A DNA stretch of 64,000 bases from CAZUCE01 sp964619265 (GCA_964619265.1 CAZUCE010000002.1:186001-250000), one strand, 5' to 3'. Counted from the first letter of the stretch, positions 34,059 to 43,882 are shown. Notes: generated by a model not told the origin, from the sequence alone. A program made the numbers and translations.

Positions 34059-37000
34059 CTATCGCCTTGGGGCGAGCGGCCCGTCTTCGGAGAGACTCAA
34101 TTCCAGCAGCTCGCGTGCATAGGTTCGCTGGGAGGCGCGTAGACCTGGCGACCGAAGGGTTCGGTTGAAGCGGGCCAGGTCGCGTTCCAGGTCGCGCACG
34201 AGTTGTTTGGAGTCCGCGGCGAATCCAAGTCGATCCAGAATCAGGGCTCGAGTCGCGACGATCGTGACACGGTCAAATAGCTCGGCGCCCACGCGTTTGG
34301 AAATCTCAAAGGCGAGCCGCGAGTTCTCGTCGGCGCGTGAACGCTCGCCGCCACGCAAGTCGGCCCGGGCGCCCAGCGCCAAGGCAACGGCTTCTCCGCG
34401 AGCGAAGCCGGCGGCGCGGGAAGAACCCAGGCCGCGGCGGAAGGCGGCGAGCGCCTCGGGATCGCCCGCTTCGGAGAGAACGATGCCGAGACCGATTTCC
34501 GAGAGACACAGGCCGCGTTCGTCCTCCGTTTCGAGGGCGACGAGTTGGGCTTCGCGAAGGGCGGTTTCGGCGTCGTCGGGTCGTCCGGCTTCGGCGAGCA
34601 GGGCACCGACGCGGGCTTGGGCCTCGGCTTCAAATCGGCGATCGCCGGAGCGTCGGCACAATTCGAGAGAACGGGTCGCAGCGGCCAGCGCACGTTTTAC
34701 GCGTCCAACCGATCGAAGCGCCCGGGCGCGGACGAGCCAAGCGCCGGCCAGCAGTCCGAGGCGCTCGTGGGTGGCTTCTCCAGCCAGCAGTCGGCTGCCT
34801 TCACCAAGTGCGTCGAGCGCATCTTCGGGGCGATCCTCAAGGACCGCGATCAGCCCTTGGACGAAGGAGGCAGCGGCTTGCTGTTCGGGAATCCTCGCGC
34901 ATGCCATGGCCACGGCGGCGTGGCTCGTGGCCGAGGTGAAGTCGCCCTGACTGGAAAGCGCGCGGGCGATCCGGCGGTGCGCCTCGCTTTCCAGGTCGGG
35001 GCGGCTAGCGAGCGCACCGAGTCGCGCGGCTTCGCGCAAGAGCTGATGGTGGAGTTGAGTCTGATGAACCAGCGCAGCGCCCCGGGCATGCAGCAGGAAG
35101 GAACGTGCGGTTGCTGCGGGGTCGCCCTTCGATTCGACGTCGCGCTTGGCGAGGCGGTCCAGGAGGCGGCGCATGCTGCGCCGATCCCCGCAGCGATCGG
35201 CGGCGTCGGCGGCGAGCTCGAGCAATTGCAACTCCAGTTCTTCCGGTCGTTCGGCCTGGGGCAAAGACGCGATGGCTTCGAGGCCCCAATCGGCAAGCCG
35301 CTGAACGCGGCGGGGGGACCCGCGACCGGCCACGATTTTGAGCAGCGCCGGAAGCTCGGCGAGCACCTGCGCGGGATTGCCGCTGGCGCGCAGGTGGAAC
35401 ACGCGCTGGTAAGCGAAGACTGGCGCGGATTCGGTGTCGCCTTCTTCAGCCAGGCCGCGCGCGGCACGTTCGTGGAGCCGCCTGCGCCGGTCCGCCGGAA
35501 GGGCTCGATACACAGCGTCGCGCAAGGCAGGGCGGGTGAATCGGAACCGGTCGCCGAAGGGTTCGAGCCACCCGAGGTTGACCAGCTCGGAAAGCACGCT
35601 GTCGATTTCAGGGCGCGTCGAGGGCCGGAAGGTCCGCGCTAGGAAGTCGGGTTCGATGCGGCCGCCAACCACAGCGATTCGTTCCAGCCAGTGCCGCACG
35701 CCAGGCTCGAGCCGCCCGTAGCGATCGCGCAACGAAGCTTGAAAAGACTCGGGCAGCGGTAGCGACTCGGGGCTTTCAAGCAGAAGCCAGCGGGAGTCGT
35801 GTTCGGAGGCCGGGCGAACGCGGTCGTGTTCAACGAGTGCGTCGAGGATTTCGATGAGGAACCCGGCGTGTCCGCGGCTGCGTTCCCACAGGACTTTGGC
35901 CAGCCGCAAGCGCGGAGCCGTGTGATGGAACATCCGGGTGGTGAGCTCCAACACCGCGTCCTGGTCGATCGGCCGCAGCTCGAGGTCCGAAACCACCGAT
36001 TCGCCAAGGGCCTTGAGGCGTTGCCGAAGCGAGGTAAGCCCCGCGGGGCTGGCCGGTTTCATTTGGCTGTCGATCCCGAGCAGCAGGAGGCCGGGGCCCT
36101 TGGACAATTCGTCCGCCAGCCGCTCGAGCCCGTGGAGGGTGCCAAGCCGAGCGCGTTGAACGTCGTCGAACACGACGATCGTCGCGCGCTCAGCCGAGAT
36201 GCGGGCGACCAGGCGCGCGAGGCTCAGGGACACCGATCCGTCGAGGGGTTCGGCCGAACTCACGTCCAGGGCTCCGAGCAACACGCCCGCGTCATGGGGC
36301 GGCAGCAGGCGCCTGAGGGCGCGCGAGTCTCGCTCGGTGGGGCGGGCTTCGTCGGGAAGTTGGAGGTAGCGCCGGAGCAGGCGCGACAGCGAGCCGAAGG
36401 GGCGCGACTCGGCATTCTCCGAAATCCGCACGGTCAGGACGAGCGGCGGGTCTCCAGCCTCGCGGGCTCGCCCCAAGAAGGCGTCGAACAAGCGCGACTT
36501 GCCCGAACCGGCCGCGCCATGCACCCACAGGATGCGGCCCGTCTTGGCCTCCGGCCCCGAGGCCGCGCGAGCGCGGTCCATGGCGGCGAGCTCTGCCCCG
36601 CGCCCGACCAGCGGGAAACGGTGCCCGCGTACAGAGATCCAAAGTTCGGAGGAATCCTGGGCGTTGTGGACGCGCTGGCGCCACCACGGGCCGCCTTCGC
36701 CCTCGTGAAGGATGCGAAAGGCGCCTTCGGCGGAGGGGCGCGCCGCAGGCCGAGGGTCGAGCAGGGCCGCGAGGGTCGCATCGAGCAGCGGACTGGTTCG
36801 CGGCGCATGCCTGGAGGGCGGCAGCCACTCGCCCAAGCGATCGGCCGGATTCAGATCGGGAACTTCCAGTTGGCTCCCCGAATCGCCTAGATACCCGCTG
36901 TCTGGGGATTCGAAAGGGCGCCGCGCGCACAACAACTCGTAGAGCAGGACTCCGAGTGCGAAGACGTCGGCCGAGACCGAGGGCGGTCCACCGCGGCGCC

Positions 37001-37565
37001 GCTCGGGGGACAGGTAGGGCAGGCTGCCGGCCGCGGGGCGGTCGGTGTCTCCGATGCCCCGGGCGAACCCGAGGTCGAGCAGGGTTGCGTCCCCGTGGTC
37101 GTCCAGGCGCACATTCTCCGGCTTGACGTCTCCGTGTACGAACCCGGCCCCGTGGAGCACGCGCAGGGCGCCGGCCAGCTGGCGCCCCACGTGCCGGACC
37201 AGAGGCTCGGGAAGCGAACCGCGGGCTTCGAGGGCTTCCCGCAGTGACTCACCTGCCACGTAGTCGAGCAACAAGAGCGGGCCGTGCGGGTCGCGATACA
37301 GACCGTGGACCCGCACCAGGCCGGGACCTCGAACGCTGGAGCCCACCCGCGCCTCCGAGGCGAAGGTGCGCAGCAGGTTTGGATCGGTCGGATCCACCGG
37401 TCGCTTGGCGGCCATTTCGCTCCCGCGACCGCGCCCTGCGAAGGGCTCCTCCAGCACACACAATTCGACCCGGGAGGACGCGCCTGTCCCCAGCTCGCGA
37501 ACGAACCTGAGGGCCGGTGCCTCCGGGAGGGGGATGGAGTTGGACTCGGGGGGCGGGGAAGTCAT
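34059..37565 (-). CDS. Ser/Thr protein kinase - AAA/STAND ATPase - TPR regulator
   Basis: 1168 aa from ATG 37565; an open frame to 37802 runs antisense into cysS. Kinase domain residues 15-275: LGTGASSRVEL glycine loop, AAKRPVDP Lys, FVHGDVKPENVRLDDHG catalytic loop (HRD replaced by HGD, Asp kept), LDLGFARG in place of DFG, and SLPYLSPERRRGG activation/APE region. An ATPase follows near 330-600: Walker A VHGAAGSGKSRLFDAFL (about 348) and Walker B IVVFDDVQ (about 463). The rest is helical with TPR-like repeats to the end. The layout matches PknK/MalT-type signal integrators, cytosolic. Kinase activity is likely. The partner is unknown. Divergent from cysS. Confidence 0.9.
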   Translation of the reverse strand: MTSPPPESNSIPLPEAPALRFVRELGTGASSRVELCVLEEPFAGRGRGSEMAAKRPVDPTDPNLLRTFASEARVGSSVRGPGLVRVHGLYRDPHGPLLLLDYVAGESLREALEARGSLPEPLVRHVGRQLAGALRVLHGAGFVHGDVKPENVRLDDHGDATLLDLGFARGIGDTDRPAAGSLPYLSPERRRGGPPSVSADVFALGVLLYELLCARRPFESPDSGYLGDSGSQLEVPDLNPADRLGEWLPPSRHAPRTSPLLDATLAALLDPRPAARPSAEGAFRILHEGEGGPWWRQRVHNAQDSSELWISVRGHRFPLVGRGAELAAMDRARAASGPEAKTGRILWVHGAAGSGKSRLFDAFLGRAREAGDPPLVLTVRISENAESRPFGSLSRLLRRYLQLPDEARPTERDSRALRRLLPPHDAGVLLGALDVSSAEPLDGSVSLSLARLVARISAERATIVVFDDVQRARLGTLHGLERLADELSKGPGLLLLGIDSQMKPASPAGLTSLRQRLKALGESVVSDLELRPIDQDAVLELTTRMFHHTAPRLRLAKVLWERSRGHAGFLIEILDALVEHDRVRPASEHDSRWLLLESPESLPLPESFQASLRDRYGRLEPGVRHWLERIAVVGGRIEPDFLARTFRPSTRPEIDSVLSELVNLGWLEPFGDRFRFTRPALRDAVYRALPADRRRRLHERAARGLAEEGDTESAPVFAYQRVFHLRASGNPAQVLAELPALLKIVAGRGSPRRVQRLADWGLEAIASLPQAERPEELELQLLELAADAADRCGDRRSMRRLLDRLAKRDVESKGDPAATARSFLLHARGAALVHQTQLHHQLLREAARLGALASRPDLESEAHRRIARALSSQGDFTSATSHAAVAMACARIPEQQAAASFVQGLIAVLEDRPEDALDALGEGSRLLAGEATHERLGLLAGAWLVRARALRSVGRVKRALAAATRSLELCRRSGDRRFEAEAQARVGALLAEAGRPDDAETALREAQLVALETEDERGLCLSEIGLGIVLSEAGDPEALAAFRRGLGSSRAAGFARGEAVALALGARADLRGGERSRADENSRLAFEISKRVGAELFDRVTIVATRALILDRLGFAADSKQLVRDLERDLARFNRTLRSPGLRASQRTYARELLELSLSEDGPLAPRR

Positions 37566-37630
37566 CCGAGGTGCAGGGGGAAGGCCGGAATCCCCTCGAT
37601 CGACAGGAATCGACGGGGTCGCCGGCTGCC

Positions 37631-37636
37631 TATACT
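37631..37636 (+). promoter_or_regulatory. Possible -10 element upstream of cysS
   Basis: TATACT, 49 bases before the proposed cysS start, in the 119-bp divergent gap. No good -35 hexamer lies at 16-18 bp, so support is weak. Confidence 0.3.
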
Positions 37637-37684
37637 CCGGGCACCGGCCTTGCCGGGAAGTCAAAAAATCGCGTCCCCCCGATC

Positions 37685-39172
37685 TTGGAAGTCCGATCCG
37701 AGAAGATCGGTTCCGGAAGCCCGGCCAGGAGCTCGTCCGGGCCAGATCGACGAGCCGCTCCCCCCGCCCACGATCCGCTGCAGGTCTACAACAGTTACAC
37801 ACGCTCCCTCGAGCGCTTCGTCCCGATCGAACCCGGCCGAGTCCGCATGTACAACTGCGGCCCGACGGTTTACGGGCGCTGCCACGTGGGGAATTGGCGG
37901 ACCTTCCTGTTTGCGGACCTGCTCCGCAGGTGGTTCGAAGAGACCGGGCTCGAGGTTATCCAGGTGATGAACATCACCGACGTGGGGCACCTGCTGGCGG
38001 ACGCCGAGGAGGGCGAGGACAAGCTCGAGGCCCAGGCGCGCCGCGAGAGCCTGGATCCGTTCGCGATCAGTGCCAAGTACACCGAGCAGTATTTGTCCGA
38101 CCGCAAGCTGCTCGGCATGCGGCCGGCGACGGTCAATCCGCGGGCCTCCGAACACGTGCCGCAGATGTTGGCCATGATCGACGAGCTCATCGATCGCGGC
38201 TATGCCTACGTGGCTGGCGAAGATGTCTACTTCGACGTGACGCGCTTCGAACGCTACGGCCAGCTTTCGGGCAATCGGCTCGAGGACTTGGTTGCCGGTC
38301 ACCGGGTCGAGGCCCGTGCCGAAAAACGCCACCCCGCGGACTTTGCGCTGTGGAAGAGCGATCCGAAGCACCTGATGAAGTGGTCCAGCCGCTTTGGCGA
38401 GCATGGTTTCCCAGGCTGGCACATCGAGTGCTCGGCGATGGCGCGCGAACATCTAGGCGACCAAATTGACGTGCACACCGGCGGGGAAGACAACGTGTTT
38501 CCGCACCACGAATGCGAAATCGCCCAGACCGAAGCGATCACCGAACAGCCCTTCGCGCGCTACTGGATGCACGCGAAGTTTCTGACGGTCGACGGCGGTA
38601 AAATGGCGAAGAGTCTCGGCAACGTCTATACGCTGGACGACGTGATCGAACGGGGTTTCGAGCCGCGCCACCTGCGCTATGCCCTTCTGCGCGGCCACTA
38701 TCGCAAGCCGATCGATTTTGGCTTCGGCGCCCTGGCCGAGGCTCGCTCGGCGCTGGAAGGGCTGTCCGAAATGCGCGCGCGACTGAAGTTCGAACAGGAC
38801 CGGGCCGAGTCAGGGGCTGAACATCCGGTGCAGGCCGCTGGCGCGCTGCGAACCGCGATGGAACAAGATCTCTTGGTTCCCGAAGCGTTGGCTGCGGTTT
38901 TCGAGTTGCGCGATCACGTCGTGGGCGGCCGTGTATCGGGCGCCGCTGCCCAGCGATCGCTCGAGGTACTCGAATCGCTGGAGCGACTGCTTGGCGTCGA
39001 AGAGCCGGAACCCGCTGGAGACGATTCGGACATCGAGGCCCTGGTCGCGGAGCGCGAAGCTGCGCGGGCCGCGAAGGACTGGGCCGAATCCGACCGGCTC
39101 CGGGATGCCCTCGATGCCCTGGGCGTGGTGCTCCAGGATTCTGCTGAAGGAACGATCTGGCGTCGCCGCTAG
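37685..39172 (+). CDS. cysS: Cysteinyl-tRNA synthetase
   Basis: 495 aa if started at TTG 37685. No ATG exists in frame before the conserved core, and longer GTG starts at 37517 and 37571 fall inside or at the divergent kinase gene. Class I motifs: RMYNCGPTVYGRCHVGNWRTF (Zn-ligand Cys and HIGH-like HVGN), MNITDVGH, FPGWHIECSAMA and HTGGEDNVFPHHECEIAQTEA (remaining Zn ligands), and GGKMAKSLGN (KMSKS as KMAKS). The C-terminal helical anticodon-binding part ends EGTIWRRR. Charges tRNA(Cys). Confidence 0.95.
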   Translation: MEVRSEKIGSGSPARSSSGPDRRAAPPAHDPLQVYNSYTRSLERFVPIEPGRVRMYNCGPTVYGRCHVGNWRTFLFADLLRRWFEETGLEVIQVMNITDVGHLLADAEEGEDKLEAQARRESLDPFAISAKYTEQYLSDRKLLGMRPATVNPRASEHVPQMLAMIDELIDRGYAYVAGEDVYFDVTRFERYGQLSGNRLEDLVAGHRVEARAEKRHPADFALWKSDPKHLMKWSSRFGEHGFPGWHIECSAMAREHLGDQIDVHTGGEDNVFPHHECEIAQTEAITEQPFARYWMHAKFLTVDGGKMAKSLGNVYTLDDVIERGFEPRHLRYALLRGHYRKPIDFGFGALAEARSALEGLSEMRARLKFEQDRAESGAEHPVQAAGALRTAMEQDLLVPEALAAVFELRDHVVGGRVSGAAAQRSLEVLESLERLLGVEEPEPAGDDSDIEALVAEREAARAAKDWAESDRLRDALDALGVVLQDSAEGTIWRRR

Positions 39173-39192
39173 CCCGCGACAAGGCTCCAGAT

Positions 39193-40125
39193 TCAAGCCG
39201 AGTCGTTCCGGCGCTGTAGCCAAATGCCACTAGCGCCCTGTTCAGCTAAGCGGGGGGCGCGCGCTTTGGCTTCGTCGAATTCAATGCGGGTCGCCATGTC
39301 CGGATACCAGCGGATGGCGAACGCTGAGTTGAATTGCAAGAAGGCGCGCAAGAGGTAGGCCTCGTTCCAGGCACGACCCTCCTCGACCCAGTGTCGTGGG
39401 TACTCAAAGGGCCAAGGGACATCGTGGATGAAAACGAAGACGCCCGGCGCAAGGCGCGGCAAGACCTCGAACAACAGGAAGCACAAGTCCGAACCCGTTT
39501 TGGCGACGTGGCTCGAATCGATGAACAGGAGGTCTGAGTCTTCGAGGCTCTCGAAGAGCTCGAGGGGTACGTCCTGGACCTCCTGCTCAAGAAGCGTGAC
39601 ACGCTGGAGGTCGGCTGGACGAAGCAGGCCCTGCAGGCGCTCTGGGTTGGGCTCGATGAACTCGAGCTGAGGAACCGGCTGCCCTTGAGCGGCCAAGTCG
39701 TCGCAGGCATCGAGCATGACCGCCGAGGAAAAACCCGAGCCCACTTCAACGATGCGGCGCGGTCCGACCGTTCGCACGAAGCGGTCGGTGTAGAACGCGT
39801 CTCCGAATGGAAAATAGTCGTTGCGCCAGTAGTAGCGACGGGCCCCCGTGGAGTGTTCGGGGAAGTAGTCGTCCCGGTAGGCAGCGAAGAGCTCCGCTCC
39901 GTAGGCGATTTGTTCTTCCCGGGCGAGATCGATACCGGGCAGCTCGCGGAGCCGGCGGTCGAACAAGCGGTCTGCCCGGCGAGCAATGGCCTGCGGATCT
40001 GGGATCGGCGAGTAGAAGTGCCCGGGAGGCACCCAAGGATCGTTGGGGGCACTCAATGGAACGTGGCACAAGCTGTCGCTTGCCCAAGGGGAGCCCGAAC
40101 GAGAACACCGGGGCGGGGCGAACAC
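39193..40125 (-). CDS. Class I SAM-dependent methyltransferase
   Basis: About 310 aa if the GTG at 40125 is used; TTG 40056 is equally possible, and neither has a clear ribosome binding site. The open frame extends further into rbfA, which I reject. SAM-binding motif I is RRIVEVGSGFSSAVMLDA, the ribose acid lies in LEFIEPNPERL, and motif IV-like LLFIDSSHVAKTGSD follows. This resembles the Methyltransf_24 group found in glycan or natural-product clusters. The conserved RRYYWRNDYFPFGDA upstream segment may form the substrate site. Substrate unknown. It lies just downstream of rbfA on the same strand. Confidence 0.78.
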   Translation of the reverse strand: MFAPPRCSRSGSPWASDSLCHVPLSAPNDPWVPPGHFYSPIPDPQAIARRADRLFDRRLRELPGIDLAREEQIAYGAELFAAYRDDYFPEHSTGARRYYWRNDYFPFGDAFYTDRFVRTVGPRRIVEVGSGFSSAVMLDACDDLAAQGQPVPQLEFIEPNPERLQGLLRPADLQRVTLLEQEVQDVPLELFESLEDSDLLFIDSSHVAKTGSDLCFLLFEVLPRLAPGVFVFIHDVPWPFEYPRHWVEEGRAWNEAYLLRAFLQFNSAFAIRWYPDMATRIEFDEAKARAPRLAEQGASGIWLQRRNDSA

Positions 40126-40174
40126 ACCGATTCCGGTGCTGGCCAGGGGCCCAGTTCCTTGGCGATCCAGCTTC

Positions 40175-40648
40175 TCACGAGCCGCCGTCTTCCAAGAATT
40201 CCTCGAGTTCGTCGTCCGCGTCCGGGCCGAGTCCGAGGTGACCGGGATCTTCCGGTGGTTCCAAGTTGACGCCGGCGTGGGCTCCGGGATGGATGCCCCG
40301 GTCGCGTTCCATAGCCTCTCGAATCTTCTGGTCCATTTCGGCGGCCCGGCGGATCGAGTCGTCGTATGTCCAAGCAATCCGAGGGATTCTGCGCGTACGC
40401 AGCACTCGACCGACTTGCCGTTGGATGAAGCCAGCGGCGGATTCGAGAGCTCGCTGGGTGCTCCGCCGATCCGATTCGCTCCCGAAGACCGAGTAGTGGA
40501 TCCTGGCGTTGGCCAGGTCGCTCGACAGCTCGCAGCGGATCAGCGTGACCAGGGCTAGCCGCGGATCGGCCACCTCAAACTGAACGGCATAGGCCGCTCG
40601 TTCGAGGATGCGCGCTTCGAGCCTCGCGAGAGTGCGGGGATTCGTCAC
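40175..40648 (-). CDS. rbfA: Ribosome-binding factor A
   Basis: 157 aa, GTG start. KH-like fold with ILERAAYAVQFEVADPRLALVTLIRCELSSDLANARIHYSVFG, then the R-x-A-L-x-x-A-x-G-x-[IL]-R/Q-x-x-[VL] helix (RALESAAGFIQRQVGRVL) and RRIPRIAWTYDDSIRRA before the end of the core. A 45-residue acidic tail is extra. RbfA matures the 30S subunit by binding the 5' end region of 16S rRNA. It is 57 bp after infB on the same strand, the usual bacterial order nusA-infB-rbfA. Confidence 0.93.
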   Translation of the reverse strand: MTNPRTLARLEARILERAAYAVQFEVADPRLALVTLIRCELSSDLANARIHYSVFGSESDRRSTQRALESAAGFIQRQVGRVLRTRRIPRIAWTYDDSIRRAAEMDQKIREAMERDRGIHPGAHAGVNLEPPEDPGHLGLGPDADDELEEFLEDGGS

Positions 40649-40705
40649 GGATGAGGTGGGGGACGGAACAACCGAAATTCGGCCGCGCTGGAGCGCGGTG
40701 GGACC

Positions 40706-43700
40706 TCAGATCGTTCGCTTGACCTCGATCAACTTGAAGGCCTCGATGATGTCGCCCACCTGGATGTCCTGGTAGTTCTTGATCACGATGCCGCAATCAA
40801 AGCCCTCGCGGACTTCCTTGGCTTCGTCGGCTTCGCGTCGCAGGGACGCGAGTTGGCCGGTGAAGACCACCTTCTCGTCGCGCATCAGGCGCAGGCGAGA
40901 GTCGCGCGAAATCGTCCCGTCGATGACGTGACTTCCAGCGATGTTGCCGAGTCGGGAACTCTTGAAGAGGCGGCGTATCTCGACGTGGCCGGTGATCTGC
41001 TCCTGGATCTCCGGGGAGAGGCTGCCCTCCATCATCTTGCGGACGTCGTCGAGCAACTCGTACAGGACCGAGTAATTGCGGATCTCGACGTTGCCGCGAT
41101 CGGCGTTGATTCGGGCCTTGCCGTTGGTCCCCACGTGGAAGGCCATGATCGTGGCCTCCGAAGTGACCGCCAAGTCGACGTCGCTTTCGGAGACCGCGCC
41201 AACACCGGAGTGCAGGACGCGGACTTCGACTTCTTCGTGCTGAAGATCGAGGAGTTGCGCTTTCAGCACCTCGACCGAGCCCTGCACGTCGGCTTTGACG
41301 ATCAGGTTGATTGAGGTCTTGGCCTGTTCGGCGACAGCCTCGAAAAGGTTGTCGCGGCTGACTGCACGACGCTCGGCCATGCCGACCATGCGATTGGTGC
41401 GCGCGCGCTCCTCGGCGACTTCCTTGGCCGCGTTGAGATCGGGAACCACGTGGAAGTGCTCGCCAATGCCCGGGAGCTTGTCGAGGCCGGTGACTTCGAT
41501 CGGCATGGACGGGCCGGCAGATTCGAGCGCTTCTCCGCGGTCGTTCTGCATCGAGCGAACCTTGCCGTAGCCCTCGCCGGCCAGAATGACGTCGCCCCGT
41601 TGGAGGCTGCCGTCCTGGATGAGGAGGTGGGCAACGATTCCGCGACCCTGTTGGATTTCGGCTTCGAGCACCACGCCGGACGCCGGCCCGTGGTGGTGAG
41701 ACTTGAGCTCTAGGAGTTCGCCTTCGAGGAACACGCGTTCGAGGAGTTCGTCGATGCCGGTCCCCTTGAGGGCGGAAACCTGCATGACCGCCGTTTGGCC
41801 GCCCCAGTCTTCGGGAACCAGCTCCTGGGCGGCCAGTTCGTTCAGGACCTTCTCGGGGTTGGCTTCGACCTTGTCCATCTTGTTCATCGCGACGACGATC
41901 GGCGTGCCGGCCGCCTTGGCGTGGTTGATCGCCTCCGCGGTCTGGGGCATGACGCCGTCGTCCGCTGCGATGACCAAGACGACGATGTCCACGGCGCTAG
42001 CGCCGCGAGCTCGCATCTGAGTGAACGCCGCGTGACCCGGGGTGTCGACGATCGTGACCTTATGGCCCGCCTTGGTCGTCACTTGGTAAGCACCGATGTG
42101 CTGGGTGATGCCTCCGGATTCGTCGCCGGCGATTTGGCTGGCGCGAATCGTGTCGATCAGCGTCGTCTTGCCGTGGTCGACGTGTCCGAGCACCGCGATG
42201 GTTGGCGTTCGCAGGGCGAGGTTTTCGTCCTCGATGTTGGAACGCTTCTCGGCCAACTTCTCAAGCAGAGCTTCCTCGGCGGCCACCTCGCGGGTGACCT
42301 CGAGTTCGACGTCGTAGTTGGTGGCGATCAGCTCGGCGGTGTCCTCGTCGAGGATGGAGTTGATGTTGACAGCGCCAAAGCCGAGCAGGTCAAACGCCTT
42401 GCGAAGGACATCGTTTTGCTTGACCGACAAGGCATCCGCGAGCTTCTTCATCGAGATCGGGTGCTCGATCTTGACCTGAGCGCCGGCGTACGGTGACCCG
42501 GTAGCCGCGGAGTGTCCGCCGCCACCGCGTCGTCCGCCACCGCCGCGCGGGGAGTAGCTTTGGGGTCGTCCACGGCGCAAGAAGCGACCGGCTTCACGTT
42601 CGCGCAGTTCAGCGGCCGTGAGAGCTCCGCGGTTTTCGGTGCCGGACCGGGCGATGCCGCGACGGGGGTTGCCCCCCCGTGTGGGTTGCACGTTCAACGT
42701 CGAATCGTCGTCCGCGGAGCGCAGGCGGCGAGACTCACGTCTGGGCGACGAGTCCGGCTGAATCGTGGACAGGTCGATGAAGCCGACCACCTTGCCGGTG
42801 CGGCGTTTGTCGGACGGCCGCACGATGCCGGGGCCGTCTTCGCCGTTTTCGTCGCCTTCGGCGACCGGGGTCTCGCCCTCTGCGGGTTCCGCGGAATCGC
42901 CGGGGTCGCCCGCGGTCTCGGGAGCCGGCGCCTCGGCGGCTCCCGATGCGGGAACCGGGACTTCGCCCTCGGAAGCGACGGGCTCGGCGGCGACCGGTTC
43001 GCTGGCTTCGGCCGCGCTCGACTCGGGTTCGGCGGCTTGCGGAGCCGGATCCGCGGCCGGTTCCGGTGCGGCGGGCTCGGGGGCCGCGGGCTCGGGAACG
43101 GCGGACTTGGGAGCGGCCGGTTTGGGTGCGGCGCCAGCCTCCGGTTGCGAGGCGGCTTCGGTCTTCGGCGGCTCGGCCTCGGAGGGCGCGGGCGCCGGGA
43201 CTTCCACGATGGGCTCGGGAGCCGGAGCGGCGCTCGATTCGGGCGCGACCGGCGCCTCGGGGGTGGCCGCTTGGGGCGCGGTGTCCGGCTGGCTCGGGGC
43301 GGCCGGCTCGGGCTCCGGATTTTCTGCGGCCGGCTTCTCGGCCACAGGTTTGTCAGCCACCGGCGGAACCGGGACGGCGGGCTCTTTCGGGAGCGCAGCA
43401 GCAGCGTCTTTGTCCTCGACCTCGACCTTTTTCTTCTTCCGGCGGATTCCCGGAGGTAGGTCGCTGGCCGCGGGCTCAGCGGTGGCCGGCTCGCCTGTGG
43501 GGGCCTTCTTTTTCTTCTTCTTGCGGACGACAAGTCCGCCCAGGTCGCCGGCCGGCGGAGCCGCGGAGGCTCCGGTGAAGCCATGGGCCTCGAGCCGCCC
43601 TTGGATCATGAGGATCTCAGAATCCTCAAGCCCGGACATGTGGCTCTTTACGGCGAACCCCCAATCGCGAAGCTTGTCGGCCAAATCGCGGCCGGTCATG

Positions 43701-43744
43701 CCGTATTCCTTCGCTAGGTCGTAAACGCGCTTCTTGGGACTCAC
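40706..43744 (-). CDS. infB: Translation initiation factor IF-2
   Basis: 1012 aa, GTG start. An N-terminal IF2_N module (residues 1-55) is followed by a long low-complexity linker of Pro/Ala/Glu with repeats such as EPAAPEPAAPEP (about 60-300). Then come an Arg/Gly-rich stretch (about 330-425) and a second IF2_N module (ISMKKLADALSVKQNDVLRKAF). The GTPase carries LGHVDHGKTT (near 520), VDTPGHAAF, MNKMD and SALKG. Domains II-IV with FDCGIVIKNYQDIQVGD end the protein. It places initiator tRNA on the 30S subunit. It lies downstream of nusA, with a 217-bp gap that lacks the ylxR gene often found there. Confidence 0.97.
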   Translation of the reverse strand: MSPKKRVYDLAKEYGMTGRDLADKLRDWGFAVKSHMSGLEDSEILMIQGRLEAHGFTGASAAPPAGDLGGLVVRKKKKKKAPTGEPATAEPAASDLPPGIRRKKKKVEVEDKDAAAALPKEPAVPVPPVADKPVAEKPAAENPEPEPAAPSQPDTAPQAATPEAPVAPESSAAPAPEPIVEVPAPAPSEAEPPKTEAASQPEAGAAPKPAAPKSAVPEPAAPEPAAPEPAADPAPQAAEPESSAAEASEPVAAEPVASEGEVPVPASGAAEAPAPETAGDPGDSAEPAEGETPVAEGDENGEDGPGIVRPSDKRRTGKVVGFIDLSTIQPDSSPRRESRRLRSADDDSTLNVQPTRGGNPRRGIARSGTENRGALTAAELREREAGRFLRRGRPQSYSPRGGGGRRGGGGHSAATGSPYAGAQVKIEHPISMKKLADALSVKQNDVLRKAFDLLGFGAVNINSILDEDTAELIATNYDVELEVTREVAAEEALLEKLAEKRSNIEDENLALRTPTIAVLGHVDHGKTTLIDTIRASQIAGDESGGITQHIGAYQVTTKAGHKVTIVDTPGHAAFTQMRARGASAVDIVVLVIAADDGVMPQTAEAINHAKAAGTPIVVAMNKMDKVEANPEKVLNELAAQELVPEDWGGQTAVMQVSALKGTGIDELLERVFLEGELLELKSHHHGPASGVVLEAEIQQGRGIVAHLLIQDGSLQRGDVILAGEGYGKVRSMQNDRGEALESAGPSMPIEVTGLDKLPGIGEHFHVVPDLNAAKEVAEERARTNRMVGMAERRAVSRDNLFEAVAEQAKTSINLIVKADVQGSVEVLKAQLLDLQHEEVEVRVLHSGVGAVSESDVDLAVTSEATIMAFHVGTNGKARINADRGNVEIRNYSVLYELLDDVRKMMEGSLSPEIQEQITGHVEIRRLFKSSRLGNIAGSHVIDGTISRDSRLRLMRDEKVVFTGQLASLRREADEAKEVREGFDCGIVIKNYQDIQVGDIIEAFKLIEVKRTI

Positions 43745-43866
43745 TTGGGGTCGATGGCCGCAGTTGCGGAGGAGACTTGGGGGCTGTTGGCGGTACTCGC
43801 CGACGTCTCTCCGCTGCGGGCGATCCTCGTTGGAGCGCGCCTGTCAGGCGGAAGGTCGTCGTCGTC

Positions 43867-43882
43867 GGCTCGACTTCGAGCC
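43867..43882 (-). other. Hairpin in nusA-infB gap
   Basis: GGCTCG and CGAGCC pair around a 4-nt loop within the 217-bp nusA-infB gap, next to a second short repeat (CGCCTG/CAGGCG). There is no T tract. It may be an RNA-processing or attenuation structure. The rest of the gap shows no gene. Confidence 0.35.

Noticed and set aside
40126..40377. N-terminal extension of the methyltransferase
   Set aside because: Overlaps rbfA out of frame and has no methyltransferase features.
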